Numbered from the stretch's first letter, positions 1 to 6,516 are shown. The stretch is DNA of 8,612 nt from Dehalococcoidia bacterium (GCA_030621105.1 JAUXIH010000034.1:1-8612); one strand, 5' to 3'. Notes: generated by a model from the sequence alone, not told the origin. Translations and numbers: made by a program.

Positions 1-1268
1 AGATGTTTGATGTCCCGATCCAGTGCTTTCACCTTGTCTGGTGCGCTTTCCATATCGATACGAAGTTTGCTGGCAGCTTCGTCAATTAAATCAACCGCTT
101 TATCAGGAAGAAATCTACCGGATATGTATCTTTGTGATAGCTTAGCAGCAGCGATAAGGGCGGAATCATCTATCTTTATTTTGTGGTGAGCTTCGTAGCG
201 AGGGCGAAGCTCCTTGAGCATTTCTACGGTAGTCTCGACATCGGGCTCTCCAATGAATACTGGTTGGAATCGTCTCTCCAGTGCGGCATCTTTTTCGATG
301 TGCTTGCGGTATTCGTCGAGAGTTGTAGCTCCAATACACTGGAGTTCGCCACGGGCCAGCGCAGGCTTAAGGAGATTGCTGGCGTCCATGGCACCTTCAG
401 CAGCACCAGCTCCCACTACGGTGTGAAGCTCATCAATGAATAGTATTATCTCTCCACTTGCCTGGCGAATTTCATCCAGTACCGCCTTCAATCTCTCCTC
501 AAATTCTCCCCGAAACTTACTACCTGCTACTAGAGATCCCATGTCCAGCGCAATTACCTTTTTGCCCTTGAGGGAATCCGGTGTATCTGCAGAGGCTACT
601 TTTTGAGCCAGCCCTTCAGCAATGGCGGTTTTACCCACACCGGCATCACCAATGAGTACGGGGTTGTTTTTGGTGCGTCGCGAAAGTATTTGTATCACAC
701 GTTTAATTTCCTGCTCCCTGCCAATTACTGGGTCGAGCTTCCCGTGGGAAGCCATATCCGTGAGGTCGTGTCCATATTTCTGCAGAGAGCGATATTTACT
801 TTCTGCTTGGCGGTCGGTCACGCGGTGGGTGCCACGAATCTTTTGCAGTGCTTGGTAGATTCGCTCTTGATTAACGCCAGACTGGTTTAGTATTACAGAT
901 GCTTCTCCCTTTTCCTCGCCAGCGATGGCGATGAGTAAGTGCTCGGTGCTGATATATTCATCTTTTAATCGATCTGCTTCACGTCGGGCATTTTCCATTA
1001 AATGAGTGATACGAGGAGTCATGTATATTTGCGTTACCTCATAAGTTATCTGTGGGAGTTTTTTTAAGGCTTCCCTTACCTTATTTTTTATTAGATCAGG
1101 GTTTACTCCTAATTCATGCAGTATCTCTCTGGTTATACCTTTGTCCTGTTCCAGTGAAGCAAGTAAAATATGTTCCACATCCCATTGGTTATGATGATAT
1201 TGCTGAACTAGTTGTTGGGATATGGCTAATACTTCTTGTGCTTGCTCGGTAAATTTTCCTGGCTGCAT
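1..1268 (-). CDS. clpB: ATP-dependent disaggregase ClpB, N-terminal part
   Basis: Cytosolic Hsp100 AAA+ chaperone that pulls polypeptides out of aggregates together with DnaK/DnaJ. The minus strand reads without a stop from an ATG at 1268 to the left edge: 422 codons of an expected 850 or so. Order: two Clp_N repeats (about residues 1-145), then the first nucleotide-binding domain with Walker A GDAGVGKT (207-214), the pore-loop region GSKFRGEFEERL (249-260), Walker B ILFIDE (275-280), sensor-type GATT (313-316) and an arginine finger in ALERRF (329-334). The window cuts at the start of the middle coiled-coil domain (DLIDEAASKLR, from 393). The coiled coil after this short N domain and linker distinguishes ClpB from ClpA, and the continuing M-domain pattern from ClpC is the main remaining alternative. 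The start is supported by a strong ribosome site 6 nt upstream. It is divergent from dnaJ, its functional partner. No CIRCE or HAIR heat-shock operator is seen upstream. Confidence 0.95.
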   Translation of the reverse strand, partial: MQPGKFTEQAQEVLAISQQLVQQYHHNQWDVEHILLASLEQDKGITREILHELGVNPDLIKNKVREALKKLPQITYEVTQIYMTPRITHLMENARREADRLKDEYISTEHLLIAIAGEEKGEASVILNQSGVNQERIYQALQKIRGTHRVTDRQAESKYRSLQKYGHDLTDMASHGKLDPVIGREQEIKRVIQILSRRTKNNPVLIGDAGVGKTAIAEGLAQKVASADTPDSLKGKKVIALDMGSLVAGSKFRGEFEERLKAVLDEIRQASGEIILFIDELHTVVGAGAAEGAMDASNLLKPALARGELQCIGATTLDEYRKHIEKDAALERRFQPVFIGEPDVETTVEMLKELRPRYEAHHKIKIDDSALIAAAKLSQRYISGRFLPDKAVDLIDEAASKLRIDMESAPDKVKALDRDIKH

Positions 1269-1274
1269 GGCCCA

Positions 1275-1301
1275 CTCCTCTCCTTTTCCGTTATTCTACC
1301 A
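1275..1301 (-). promoter_or_regulatory. clpB ribosome binding site and candidate extended -10 promoter
   Basis: On the minus strand GGAGAGGAG (1283-1275) lies 6 nt before the clpB ATG and is a clear Shine-Dalgarno sequence. Just upstream, TGGTAGAAT (1301-1293) resembles an extended -10 element (TGn plus TAGAAT, five of six matches to TATAAT). No good -35 box is seen at 16-18 nt. The implied leader is only about 18 nt. The ribosome site is well supported; the promoter is a sequence-match inference. Confidence 0.45.
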
Positions 1302-1371
1302 TATGGAAGCCTCTTGGTTGGCATAGTAGGTATGGAGCTAATCTAGGATGGTTATGATGCTGCTATTAAGC

Positions 1372-1379
1372 AAGGAGGT
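1372..1379 (+). promoter_or_regulatory. perfect Shine-Dalgarno of the interrupted mini-gene
   Basis: AAGGAGGT matches the full 16S anti-Shine-Dalgarno core and stands 7 nt before the ATG at 1387. It is the best-spaced ribosome site in the window and is the main reason to believe that the short reading frame after it is, or was, translated. A weak -10-like TATGAT (1353-1358) lies upstream without a recognisable -35. Confidence 0.6.
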
Positions 1380-1386
1380 ATTTGTC

Positions 1387-1500
1387 ATGTTGATAAAGTG
1401 CGACTATGGGCTCATATAAGTAACTGGGAATTTCTGCAACTTATGTGAGAAATGCTCGTTGGGGGGTCACTTGTTTGGATTTCAGGGCCGCACCGAGTGA
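1387..1500 (+). pseudogene. Cys-rich mini-protein frame interrupted by TAA
   Basis: From the ATG at 1387 the frame reads MLIKCDYGLI, then TAA (1417-1419), then 26 more sense codons ending at TGA (1498-1500). The part after the stop contains FCNLCEKC followed by a Gly/His/Phe-rich tail. Cysteines fall at codons 5, 17, 20 and 23 with a histidine at 28, an arrangement like a small metal-binding protein. There is no usable ATG or GTG start after the TAA, so the second half cannot easily be translated alone. It lies 41 nt upstream of dnaJ on the same strand and could share its transcript. Possible readings are: a nonsense-inactivated small gene, a sequence error at the stop, a 10-codon leader peptide acting on dnaJ, or chance. 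I recognise no family. The frame, stop and Shine-Dalgarno are seen directly; the metal-binding idea is inference. Confidence 0.4.
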
Positions 1501-1533
1501 AGGTTGCCAGTAGAGAAAGCCGAGGGTTATACT

Positions 1534-1541
1534 AGGAGGTT
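1534..1541 (+). promoter_or_regulatory. dnaJ Shine-Dalgarno with unusually short spacing
   Basis: AGGAGG (1534-1539) is a strong match but leaves only 2 nt before the dnaJ ATG at 1542, well below the usual 5-9 nt. An in-frame TAG at 1533-1535 excludes an upstream start, and the J domain starts at about residue 5, so the start cannot move downstream. The short spacing may lower translation. Confidence 0.55.
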
Positions 1542-2591
1542 ATGAAAACCAAACGGGATTACTATGATGTGCTGGGTATATCGCGGCATGCCAGCCAAGA
1601 CGATATCAAGAGGGCATTTCGTCACCTAGCTTTACGATATCACCCCGATCGCAATTCTGAACCTCAAGCGGAGGAGAAGTTTAAGGAGATTAACGAGGCC
1701 TACCAAGTTCTCTCTAACCCCCAGAGTAGGGATAGCTATGATCGTTATGGTCAGGTGTTTACTGGTGATACGGAAGGATTTCCTGGTTTTGGTGGTTTTG
1801 GCGATATATTCGAATCATTTTTTGGTGGTTTTGGTACTGCTAGAACTGCTCCGCAGCAGGGGGATAGTTTAAGGACGCATGTCTCTCTCTCCTTTGAGGA
1901 AGCAGTTTTTGGCTGTAGAAAAGAAGTTCCAGTACAACGTGTTGAAGTTTGCCCTGTGTGCCATGGTATAGGTGGCGAGCCAGGAATAAAACCTCAAACG
2001 TGTCCTGTATGCCACGGTGCTGGCCGTGTCAGGAAAGTGAGGCAGAGTTTTTTTGGTAGTTTCACCAATGAAACTGTTTGCCCTCGCTGTGGAGGCAAGG
2101 GATCTATTATAACCAATCCCTGCAAGCGGTGTCATGGAGAAGGCAGAATTGAAGTAGAACGTAAACTGGAGGTGAACATCCCTGCTGGTGTAGATAATGA
2201 ATACCAGCTTCGGCTCTCTGGGGAGGGGGATGTGGGGTCGTATGGTGGGGCGTTTGGCGATCTCTATGTTGATGTCTCTGTAGAGCCGCACCCCCTGTTT
2301 GGACGGGATGGAGTTGATATCTTGTATGAATTGCCGATGAATTTTGCTCAACTAGCCTTGGGTGCTGAAGTAATGGTGCCTACGCTTGATGGGGACCAGA
2401 AGTTAAAAGTACCCTCTGGAACACAAAGTGGCAAGGTATTTCGTTTAAAGGGAAAGGGAGTTCCGCGCCTGAAGGGTAGGGGAAGGGGTGACCAGTTGGC
2501 CAGAGTAAGGGCGGTTACTCCGGAGTCCCTGGATAAAGAGCAGCTCCATATTTTTGAAGAGCTAGCCAGAGTGCTGACTAATCCGAAATAG
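1542..2591 (+). CDS. dnaJ: co-chaperone DnaJ (Hsp40, type I)
   Basis: Cytosolic J-domain protein that delivers unfolded substrates to DnaK and stimulates its ATPase. At 349 residues it is somewhat shorter than the usual 370-380. Order: J domain (about 5-70) with the essential HPD at 34-36; a short Gly/Phe-rich linker (about 74-100, with a repeated GGFG); a zinc-finger domain with all four CxxCxGxG repeats at CPVCHGIG (137-144), CPVCHGAG (154-161), CPRCGGKG (180-187) and CKRCHGEG (194-201); then C-terminal substrate-binding and dimerisation domains. All parts of a type I DnaJ are present, so it is probably functional, and the shorter length comes mostly from the linker. dnaK and grpE are not adjacent in this window. 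Downstream it converges with gpsA after 14 nt. No CIRCE-like operator is found upstream, so heat-shock control cannot be inferred. Confidence 0.96.
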   Translation: MKTKRDYYDVLGISRHASQDDIKRAFRHLALRYHPDRNSEPQAEEKFKEINEAYQVLSNPQSRDSYDRYGQVFTGDTEGFPGFGGFGDIFESFFGGFGTARTAPQQGDSLRTHVSLSFEEAVFGCRKEVPVQRVEVCPVCHGIGGEPGIKPQTCPVCHGAGRVRKVRQSFFGSFTNETVCPRCGGKGSIITNPCKRCHGEGRIEVERKLEVNIPAGVDNEYQLRLSGEGDVGSYGGAFGDLYVDVSVEPHPLFGRDGVDILYELPMNFAQLALGAEVMVPTLDGDQKLKVPSGTQSGKVFRLKGKGVPRLKGRGRGDQLARVRAVTPESLDKEQLHIFEELARVLTNPK

Positions 2592-2605
2592 ACGTGTCAC
2601 CGCAT

Positions 2606-3577
2606 TTATGAACCCAGATATTGTTCTTGCGCTAATTGTCCTAATCTTGCGACTGTCTGAGATATAGGAAAGTTTTCAAACAGGATTTCATAGATAAGAT
2701 TGGATATGGGCGCCTTCAAGTTTTCCTGCTGCGTTAATTGATGAACTGCCATGGTAGTGTATATTCCCTCGGCTACTTGTGACATGGATGAGCGCACTTC
2801 ATCCAGGGGGTAACCTTGCGCTAGTTTATGGCCGGCGTAATGATTGCGACTAAGGTCACCAGCGCAGGTTGCTATCAGGTCTCCCAGACCAGCCAGACCG
2901 TAAAAGGTATTGACTCTAGCCCCTAACGCTAACCCCAGGGATATAACTTCATTCCAGCCCCAGGTTATGAACGCTGCCTTGGTGTTATCTCCCATGTTTA
3001 AACCATCGAGTATTCCCGCACCCAAGGCGATTATATTTTTTAAAGCTCCACTCAGCTCAACGCCAGTAATGTCATCGGTGGTGGATATGAGGAATTTAGG
3101 AGAACTGAGTATTTTGCTGGCCTTTTTTGCTATGTCCATGTTGGCGGCAGCAACAATGGATGCTGCAGGAAGGCCCTGAGCAATCTCTCTGGCCAGATTG
3201 GGCCCGGAGAGTGCGCATATCTGTTGCCTCAGTTCAGGAGCAACTTCATCTTCTATCACCTGCGACATTCTTTTCCCAGTCTCCGTCTCTAAGCCCTTGG
3301 CTGCGCTCATCAATATCATTGATTGGGATAAGTGCTTCTTGGTGCGGAGAACATTTTCCCTAAGTTTTTGTGATGGGACTACCCAGATTACCAGTTCAGA
3401 ATCTTTGAGAGCTTCATCAGCATTACTGGTGGAAGAAAAGACATGTGCTTTCTGATTTACTTTCTGAGCTTCGGTTTCGGTGCGGGCGAGTAACTTGACC
3501 TCAACCCCGTTGTTGCCCAACAAGGAACCGAGGGTGTTTCCCCATGTAGTGTTGCCGATGATGGTAGTCTTATGCAC
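2606..3577 (-). CDS. gpsA: glycerol-3-phosphate dehydrogenase [NAD(P)+]
   Basis: Reduces dihydroxyacetone phosphate to sn-glycerol 3-phosphate in the cytosol, the entry to phospholipid synthesis. The 323 residues match the usual length. An N-terminal Rossmann domain carries IIGNTTWGNTLG (6-17). Also seen are AAKGLE (92-97), SGPNLAREIA (124-133), the catalytic-lysine segment SGALKNIIALGAG (176-188, K180), GLAGLGDL (227-234) and SRN (243-245). Two things are odd. The coenzyme loop has Thr at position 10 where the family has the second Gly of GxGxxG, and the usual ITRG reads ITWG (W206). Other catalytic residues look intact. The start is GTG (3577-3575), chosen because it puts the Rossmann strand at the normal position; an in-frame TAG 9 nt upstream blocks any earlier start. 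No clear Shine-Dalgarno is present. It is the last gene of the argF-der-plsY cluster, so translation probably depends on coupling to plsY, its pathway partner. Confidence 0.93.
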   Translation of the reverse strand: MHKTTIIGNTTWGNTLGSLLGNNGVEVKLLARTETEAQKVNQKAHVFSSTSNADEALKDSELVIWVVPSQKLRENVLRTKKHLSQSMILMSAAKGLETETGKRMSQVIEDEVAPELRQQICALSGPNLAREIAQGLPAASIVAAANMDIAKKASKILSSPKFLISTTDDITGVELSGALKNIIALGAGILDGLNMGDNTKAAFITWGWNEVISLGLALGARVNTFYGLAGLGDLIATCAGDLSRNHYAGHKLAQGYPLDEVRSSMSQVAEGIYTTMAVHQLTQQENLKAPISNLIYEILFENFPISQTVARLGQLAQEQYLGS

Positions 3578-3586
3578 TAGGGGAAG

Positions 3587-4237
3587 CTATAAAATCCTTT
3601 CTCCCAACCGGCGTTCTGTGCCTTGGCGTAAGCGAGCCATGTTATCTCGGTGCTGGTAGATAACCAGCCCAATAGCGGCCAGGCAGTAAGCTAGATAGAT
3701 GGGAGGCCAGTTGTAGATAATTGTTAGTGGGACTAACATGCACCAGGTGGCAATGACGCCTAGAATGGAGCCTAAAGACATGTGTTTACTGCGCAGTGCT
3801 GAGATAGCCAGTACTTCACCACCAAATAAGGCTAGTGGTGGGGATATTGCAATGATTGTGCCGAAGAAGGCAGTTACGCCTCGTCCGCCCTTAAATTTGG
3901 TGAATATGGGCCAAGTATGTCCTGCAACTGCTGCCAATCCTGCCATTACTTGGGCGGCCTGCCATTCGACAGGGACTCCAGCTATGCTTATCAAGCTAGA
4001 GCCCACAATCACCTTTGCTAATAATACCGCGCCTGTTGCCTTCGATACGTCACATATAATGACCAGAAGGCCTGCTTTGGTTCCCGCGGCTCGCAGCACA
4101 TTGGTAGCCCCAGTTTTACCGCTTCCATAGTTTCTTATATCGATATTGTTCTTGAGTTTAGCTATTATGAGGCCAAAAGGAATGGAGCCTAGAAGATAAC
4201 CAATTAACACTACAGCGATAAATTTAGCAATTATCAT
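3587..4237 (-). CDS. plsY: acyl-phosphate:glycerol-3-phosphate acyltransferase PlsY
   Basis: Integral membrane enzyme that transfers an acyl group from acyl-phosphate to position 1 of glycerol 3-phosphate, making lysophosphatidic acid. The 216 residues fit the family. Hydrophobic membrane segments are visible near 5-27, 55-80, 95-107, 124-147, 155-175 and 178-194. Family motifs: YLLGSIPFG (14-22) and GSGKTGATNVLR (38-49); AGHTWPIFTKFKGGRGV (105-121); HRDNMARLRQGTE (196-208). The first motif normally reads GSGNxGATN, and K41 replaces that Asn. The ATG overlaps the der TGA as ATGA, a classic arrangement for translational coupling. The stop TAG is in the same frame as gpsA, which starts three codons later. 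Sitting beside gpsA, which makes its substrate, supports the call. Confidence 0.93.
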   Translation of the reverse strand: MIIAKFIAVVLIGYLLGSIPFGLIIAKLKNNIDIRNYGSGKTGATNVLRAAGTKAGLLVIICDVSKATGAVLLAKVIVGSSLISIAGVPVEWQAAQVMAGLAAVAGHTWPIFTKFKGGRGVTAFFGTIIAISPPLALFGGEVLAISALRSKHMSLGSILGVIATWCMLVPLTIIYNWPPIYLAYCLAAIGLVIYQHRDNMARLRQGTERRLGERIL

Positions 4238-5574
4238 GCATACACCGCCTTTTTCCTCTTGCTGTTTTTGTGGGCAGCCTTGGTGAAAATTATTCTCAAG
4301 GGGTTGCCATAGAGGTCAACCCCTTGGCGAAGCTGATTGGTCAAGTATCGTTGATAAGAAAAGTGAACTAGGCGCGGGTCATTAACTCTGATAATGAATG
4401 TGGTAGGTTGGTACCGGTCCTGGTATGCCTCGGTGAGATGTAATTGTCGAGTGCCTCGGCGAGGAGGAGGATATACGCTAATTGCCTTATGGATTAATTC
4501 CTCTACCGTTGATTGTGGCAGATGGTGCTGCCTTTTTTCCCATATTTGCCAAGCCTCGGGCAAGATATGGTTTACCCCACTGCCTGACTTGGCTGACAGG
4601 TACAGCGTGGGAATATAGGACATGAAATTAAGCCTGTGATTCAACTGCTGCTTGAATTCCTGTCTATCATCTTGAGGGATAAGGTCCCATTTATTAACTA
4701 TTAGCACCATGCCTTTCCCCATATCTATTATATATCCTGCAATATGCATGTCTTGGGCAGTAATGAATTGAGTGGCATCAACTAACAGCAGCGCAACGTC
4801 ACATTGGTCAATTGCTTGAAGCGTGCGTAATAGGCCATAGTAATCAATTCCGGGGCTAGTTCTTCCGCGTCTTTTTATGCCTCCGGTGTCAATCAGTAGG
4901 GCTTTTTTATCATCCCAGTGTATTGTGGTATGAATAGAGTCGCGGGTTGTCCCCGGTGAGGCGTCGGTGATAGCTCTTTCCTCGCCCAGTAATTTATTTA
5001 GCAGTGTTGATTTGCCAACATTGGGTCTCCCAACAATGGCTAGTTTAGTTTCCTCCATTTTTATTGGAGTAGTATGCGAGTGTGGTATATAGCTCAACAC
5101 GGTGTCCATAAGTTGCATTATGCCCCGGTTGTGATAGGCACTGATAGGTATTGGGCTGCCAAATCCTAGGCGGTAAAAATCAGTTATGTTTGTGTGTGAC
5201 GATGAATCCATTTTGTTTGCCACCAGCACTATGGGTTTATTGGCGACGCGCAACATTTCAGCTAAGTCTTCGTCAGCGGGGATGAGCCCATCTTTAACGT
5301 CTACCATGAAAAGAATGACATCTGCCTGAGCGATGGCCACCTCTGTTTGCTGTTTAGCCATTTTATCTAGGGGGGTCGGTGGTCGTATTTGCCAGCCACC
5401 AGTATCAACCAGTGTTAGTTCATTTCCCTGCCAGGATACAGAGGTATCGATGCGATCCCGGGTGGTTCTAGGTATATCAGCGATGATGCTTAATCTGTGG
5501 CCCACAAGGCGATTGAGCAAGGTTGATTTTCCCACATTGGTTCTACCAACAATAGCTACGATTGGCTGTGTCAT
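4234..5574 (-). CDS. der: ribosome assembly GTPase Der (EngA)
   Basis: GTPase with two tandem G domains and a KH-like C-terminal domain that acts in maturation of the 50S ribosomal subunit. The 446 residues are normal for the family. First G domain: GRTNVGKS (10-17; the usual Pro is Thr), TTRD (37-40), DTGG (57-60), NKMD (120-123). Second G domain: GRPNVGKS (182-189), TTRD (209-212), DTGG (229-232), NKWD (294-297), SAKSG (327-331). The KH-like domain covers about 350-435 and the tail is basic (HKNSKRKK). The tandem G domains are diagnostic of Der. It follows argF by 6 nt, with only a weak ribosome site (GTAAAG directly before ATG), and overlaps plsY by 4 nt, so it is probably translated by coupling within one polycistronic message. 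Confidence 0.97.
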   Translation of the reverse strand: MTQPIVAIVGRTNVGKSTLLNRLVGHRLSIIADIPRTTRDRIDTSVSWQGNELTLVDTGGWQIRPPTPLDKMAKQQTEVAIAQADVILFMVDVKDGLIPADEDLAEMLRVANKPIVLVANKMDSSSHTNITDFYRLGFGSPIPISAYHNRGIMQLMDTVLSYIPHSHTTPIKMEETKLAIVGRPNVGKSTLLNKLLGEERAITDASPGTTRDSIHTTIHWDDKKALLIDTGGIKRRGRTSPGIDYYGLLRTLQAIDQCDVALLLVDATQFITAQDMHIAGYIIDMGKGMVLIVNKWDLIPQDDRQEFKQQLNHRLNFMSYIPTLYLSAKSGSGVNHILPEAWQIWEKRQHHLPQSTVEELIHKAISVYPPPRRGTRQLHLTEAYQDRYQPTTFIIRVNDPRLVHFSYQRYLTNQLRQGVDLYGNPLRIIFTKAAHKNSKRKKAVYA

Positions 5575-5580
5575 CTTTAC

Positions 5581-6516
5581 TTACACTAAATTGCTTGGGG
5601 AAAGAAGCTTGATCAGTAGGGCCTTCTCCATGTGCAACTTATTTTCTGCTTGGTCAAAGACTACTGATTGGGCTTTATCTATCAGCCTAGTGGATACCTC
5701 CTCGTTGTTATGAGCCGGCAAAGGATGCATGAACAAAGCAGCACTTTTTGCCGAGTCTAGTAATTCATTATCTACCTGATATTGAGAAAAGGCAAGACGG
5801 CGTTTCTTTGCTTCTGCTTCTTGTCCCATGCTTGTCCATACATCAGTGTAGACTATGTCAGCCCCCTTGACTGCCTCGTAGGGGTCGCTGGTCAAGTTTA
5901 TTTCGCTGCCGCTAGCGGCAGCGAACTTTTTTGCCCGTTGTAGTAGAGAGTCCTTGATTTCGTAACCAGGGGGTGAGGCGAAATGAAAGTTTATACCGCT
6001 TAATGTGGCTGCCAACAGTAAGCTATTGGCAACGTTATTTCCATCTCCGACAAACGCTAGGATTAACCCGTGGAGCTTGCCTTTCTTTTCATATATCGTC
6101 AGGAGGTCAGATAAAGCTTGGCAGGGATGTTCCAGGTCAGACAGAGCATTTATCACTGGGATAGTTGAGTGTTGTGCTAGGGTGGTGACAGTTTCATGGG
6201 AAAAAGTCCGAGCAGTGATGCAATCGACGTATCGACTAAGCACACGGGCAACATCAGGTATTGATTCTCGTTGCCCCAGGCCGACTTCTGCCGGAGATAG
6301 GTAGACGGTGTGTCCTCCTAATTCATGCATGGCGATATCGAAGCTTACTTTGGTGCGTAGCGATGGTTTTTCAAATAGTAAGGCCAGCGATTTCCCCGAG
6401 AGCAAATCGCATGGGCCTCGCTGCTTCAAGCTCAAGGCTTGCTGCAACAGGCTTTCAATCTCCTCGCGGGTGAGATCAGATACTGAAAGCAAATCCTTTT
6501 TTATAGGAACACTCAT
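5581..6516 (-). CDS. argF: ornithine carbamoyltransferase-like enzyme
   Basis: Expected to join carbamoyl phosphate and L-ornithine to give citrulline in arginine synthesis, in the cytosol. The 311 residues match the family. Carbamoyl-phosphate domain: FEKPSLRTKVSFD (48-60), ARTFSH (102-107) and HPCQALSDLL (130-139). Ornithine domain: FVGDGNNVANSL (155-166), TDVWTSMGQE (224-233, the SMG loop) and MHPLPAH (263-269). Three positions differ from textbook enzymes: STRTR reads SLRTK; HCLP reads HPLP, so the ornithine-contacting Cys is Pro; and NRxH near the C terminus reads NKLH (K293). HPCQ and the SMG loop favour ornithine carbamoyltransferase over aspartate carbamoyltransferase, but a related transcarbamoylase with another substrate cannot be excluded. 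First gene of the cluster. The start fits the family N terminus (KKDLLSVSDL at 6-15) and no other Met occurs before residue 63. No Shine-Dalgarno is present. Confidence 0.88.
   Translation of the reverse strand: MSVPIKKDLLSVSDLTREEIESLLQQALSLKQRGPCDLLSGKSLALLFEKPSLRTKVSFDIAMHELGGHTVYLSPAEVGLGQRESIPDVARVLSRYVDCITARTFSHETVTTLAQHSTIPVINALSDLEHPCQALSDLLTIYEKKGKLHGLILAFVGDGNNVANSLLLAATLSGINFHFASPPGYEIKDSLLQRAKKFAAASGSEINLTSDPYEAVKGADIVYTDVWTSMGQEAEAKKRRLAFSQYQVDNELLDSAKSAALFMHPLPAHNNEEVSTRLIDKAQSVVFDQAENKLHMEKALLIKLLSPSNLV
5902..5932 (+). terminator. palindrome plus T-run inside argF, antisense terminator candidate
   Basis: Positions 5902-5925 are a perfect 24-bp palindrome: stem TTCGCTGCCG, loop CTAG, then the exact reverse complement of the stem. 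On the plus strand it is followed by one C and six Ts (5927-5932), which has the form of an intrinsic terminator. On the minus strand, where argF is read, it is followed by A-rich sequence and should not terminate. It encodes residues of the loop-like KFAAASGSEIN segment of ArgF. The structure is seen directly; termination of antisense transcripts is inference. Confidence 0.45.

Noticed and set aside
603..890. 95-codon plus-strand open frame opposite clpB
   Set aside because: The minus strand here encodes the ClpB Walker A region without interruption, so this frame is a shadow.
1417..1419. TAA as a recoded amino acid codon
   Set aside because: TAA is not the codon used in known selenocysteine (TGA) or pyrrolysine (TAG) systems, and every other gene here uses standard stops; mutation, sequence error or a leader peptide is simpler.
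1269..1541. Heat-shock operator (CIRCE or HAIR inverted repeat) between clpB and dnaJ
   Set aside because: Neither TTAGCACTC/GAGTGCTAA nor CTTGAGT/ACTCAAG arms are present; only a short CCATATGG palindrome (1299-1306) is seen, which is too small to interpret.
1791..1834. Direct repeat GGTGGTTTTGG (1791-1801 and 1824-1834)
   Set aside because: It encodes the repeated GGFG of the DnaJ Gly/Phe-rich linker and needs no other explanation.
1869..2351. 160-codon minus-strand open frame inside dnaJ
   Set aside because: It is antisense to the conserved zinc-finger and C-terminal domains of DnaJ, has no ribosome site and resembles no known protein pattern.
3738..4130. 130-codon plus-strand open frame inside plsY
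   Set aside because: It lies opposite the conserved PlsY motifs, and its composition follows from the complement of membrane-segment codons.
4861..4915. Possible plus-strand terminator in der (GC-rich stretch before a T-run)
   Set aside because: The possible stem is only about 3 bp with a long loop, much weaker than the argF palindrome.
5333..5713. 126-codon plus-strand open frame across the der-argF junction
   Set aside because: It is antisense to two well-supported genes with no promoter or ribosome site.
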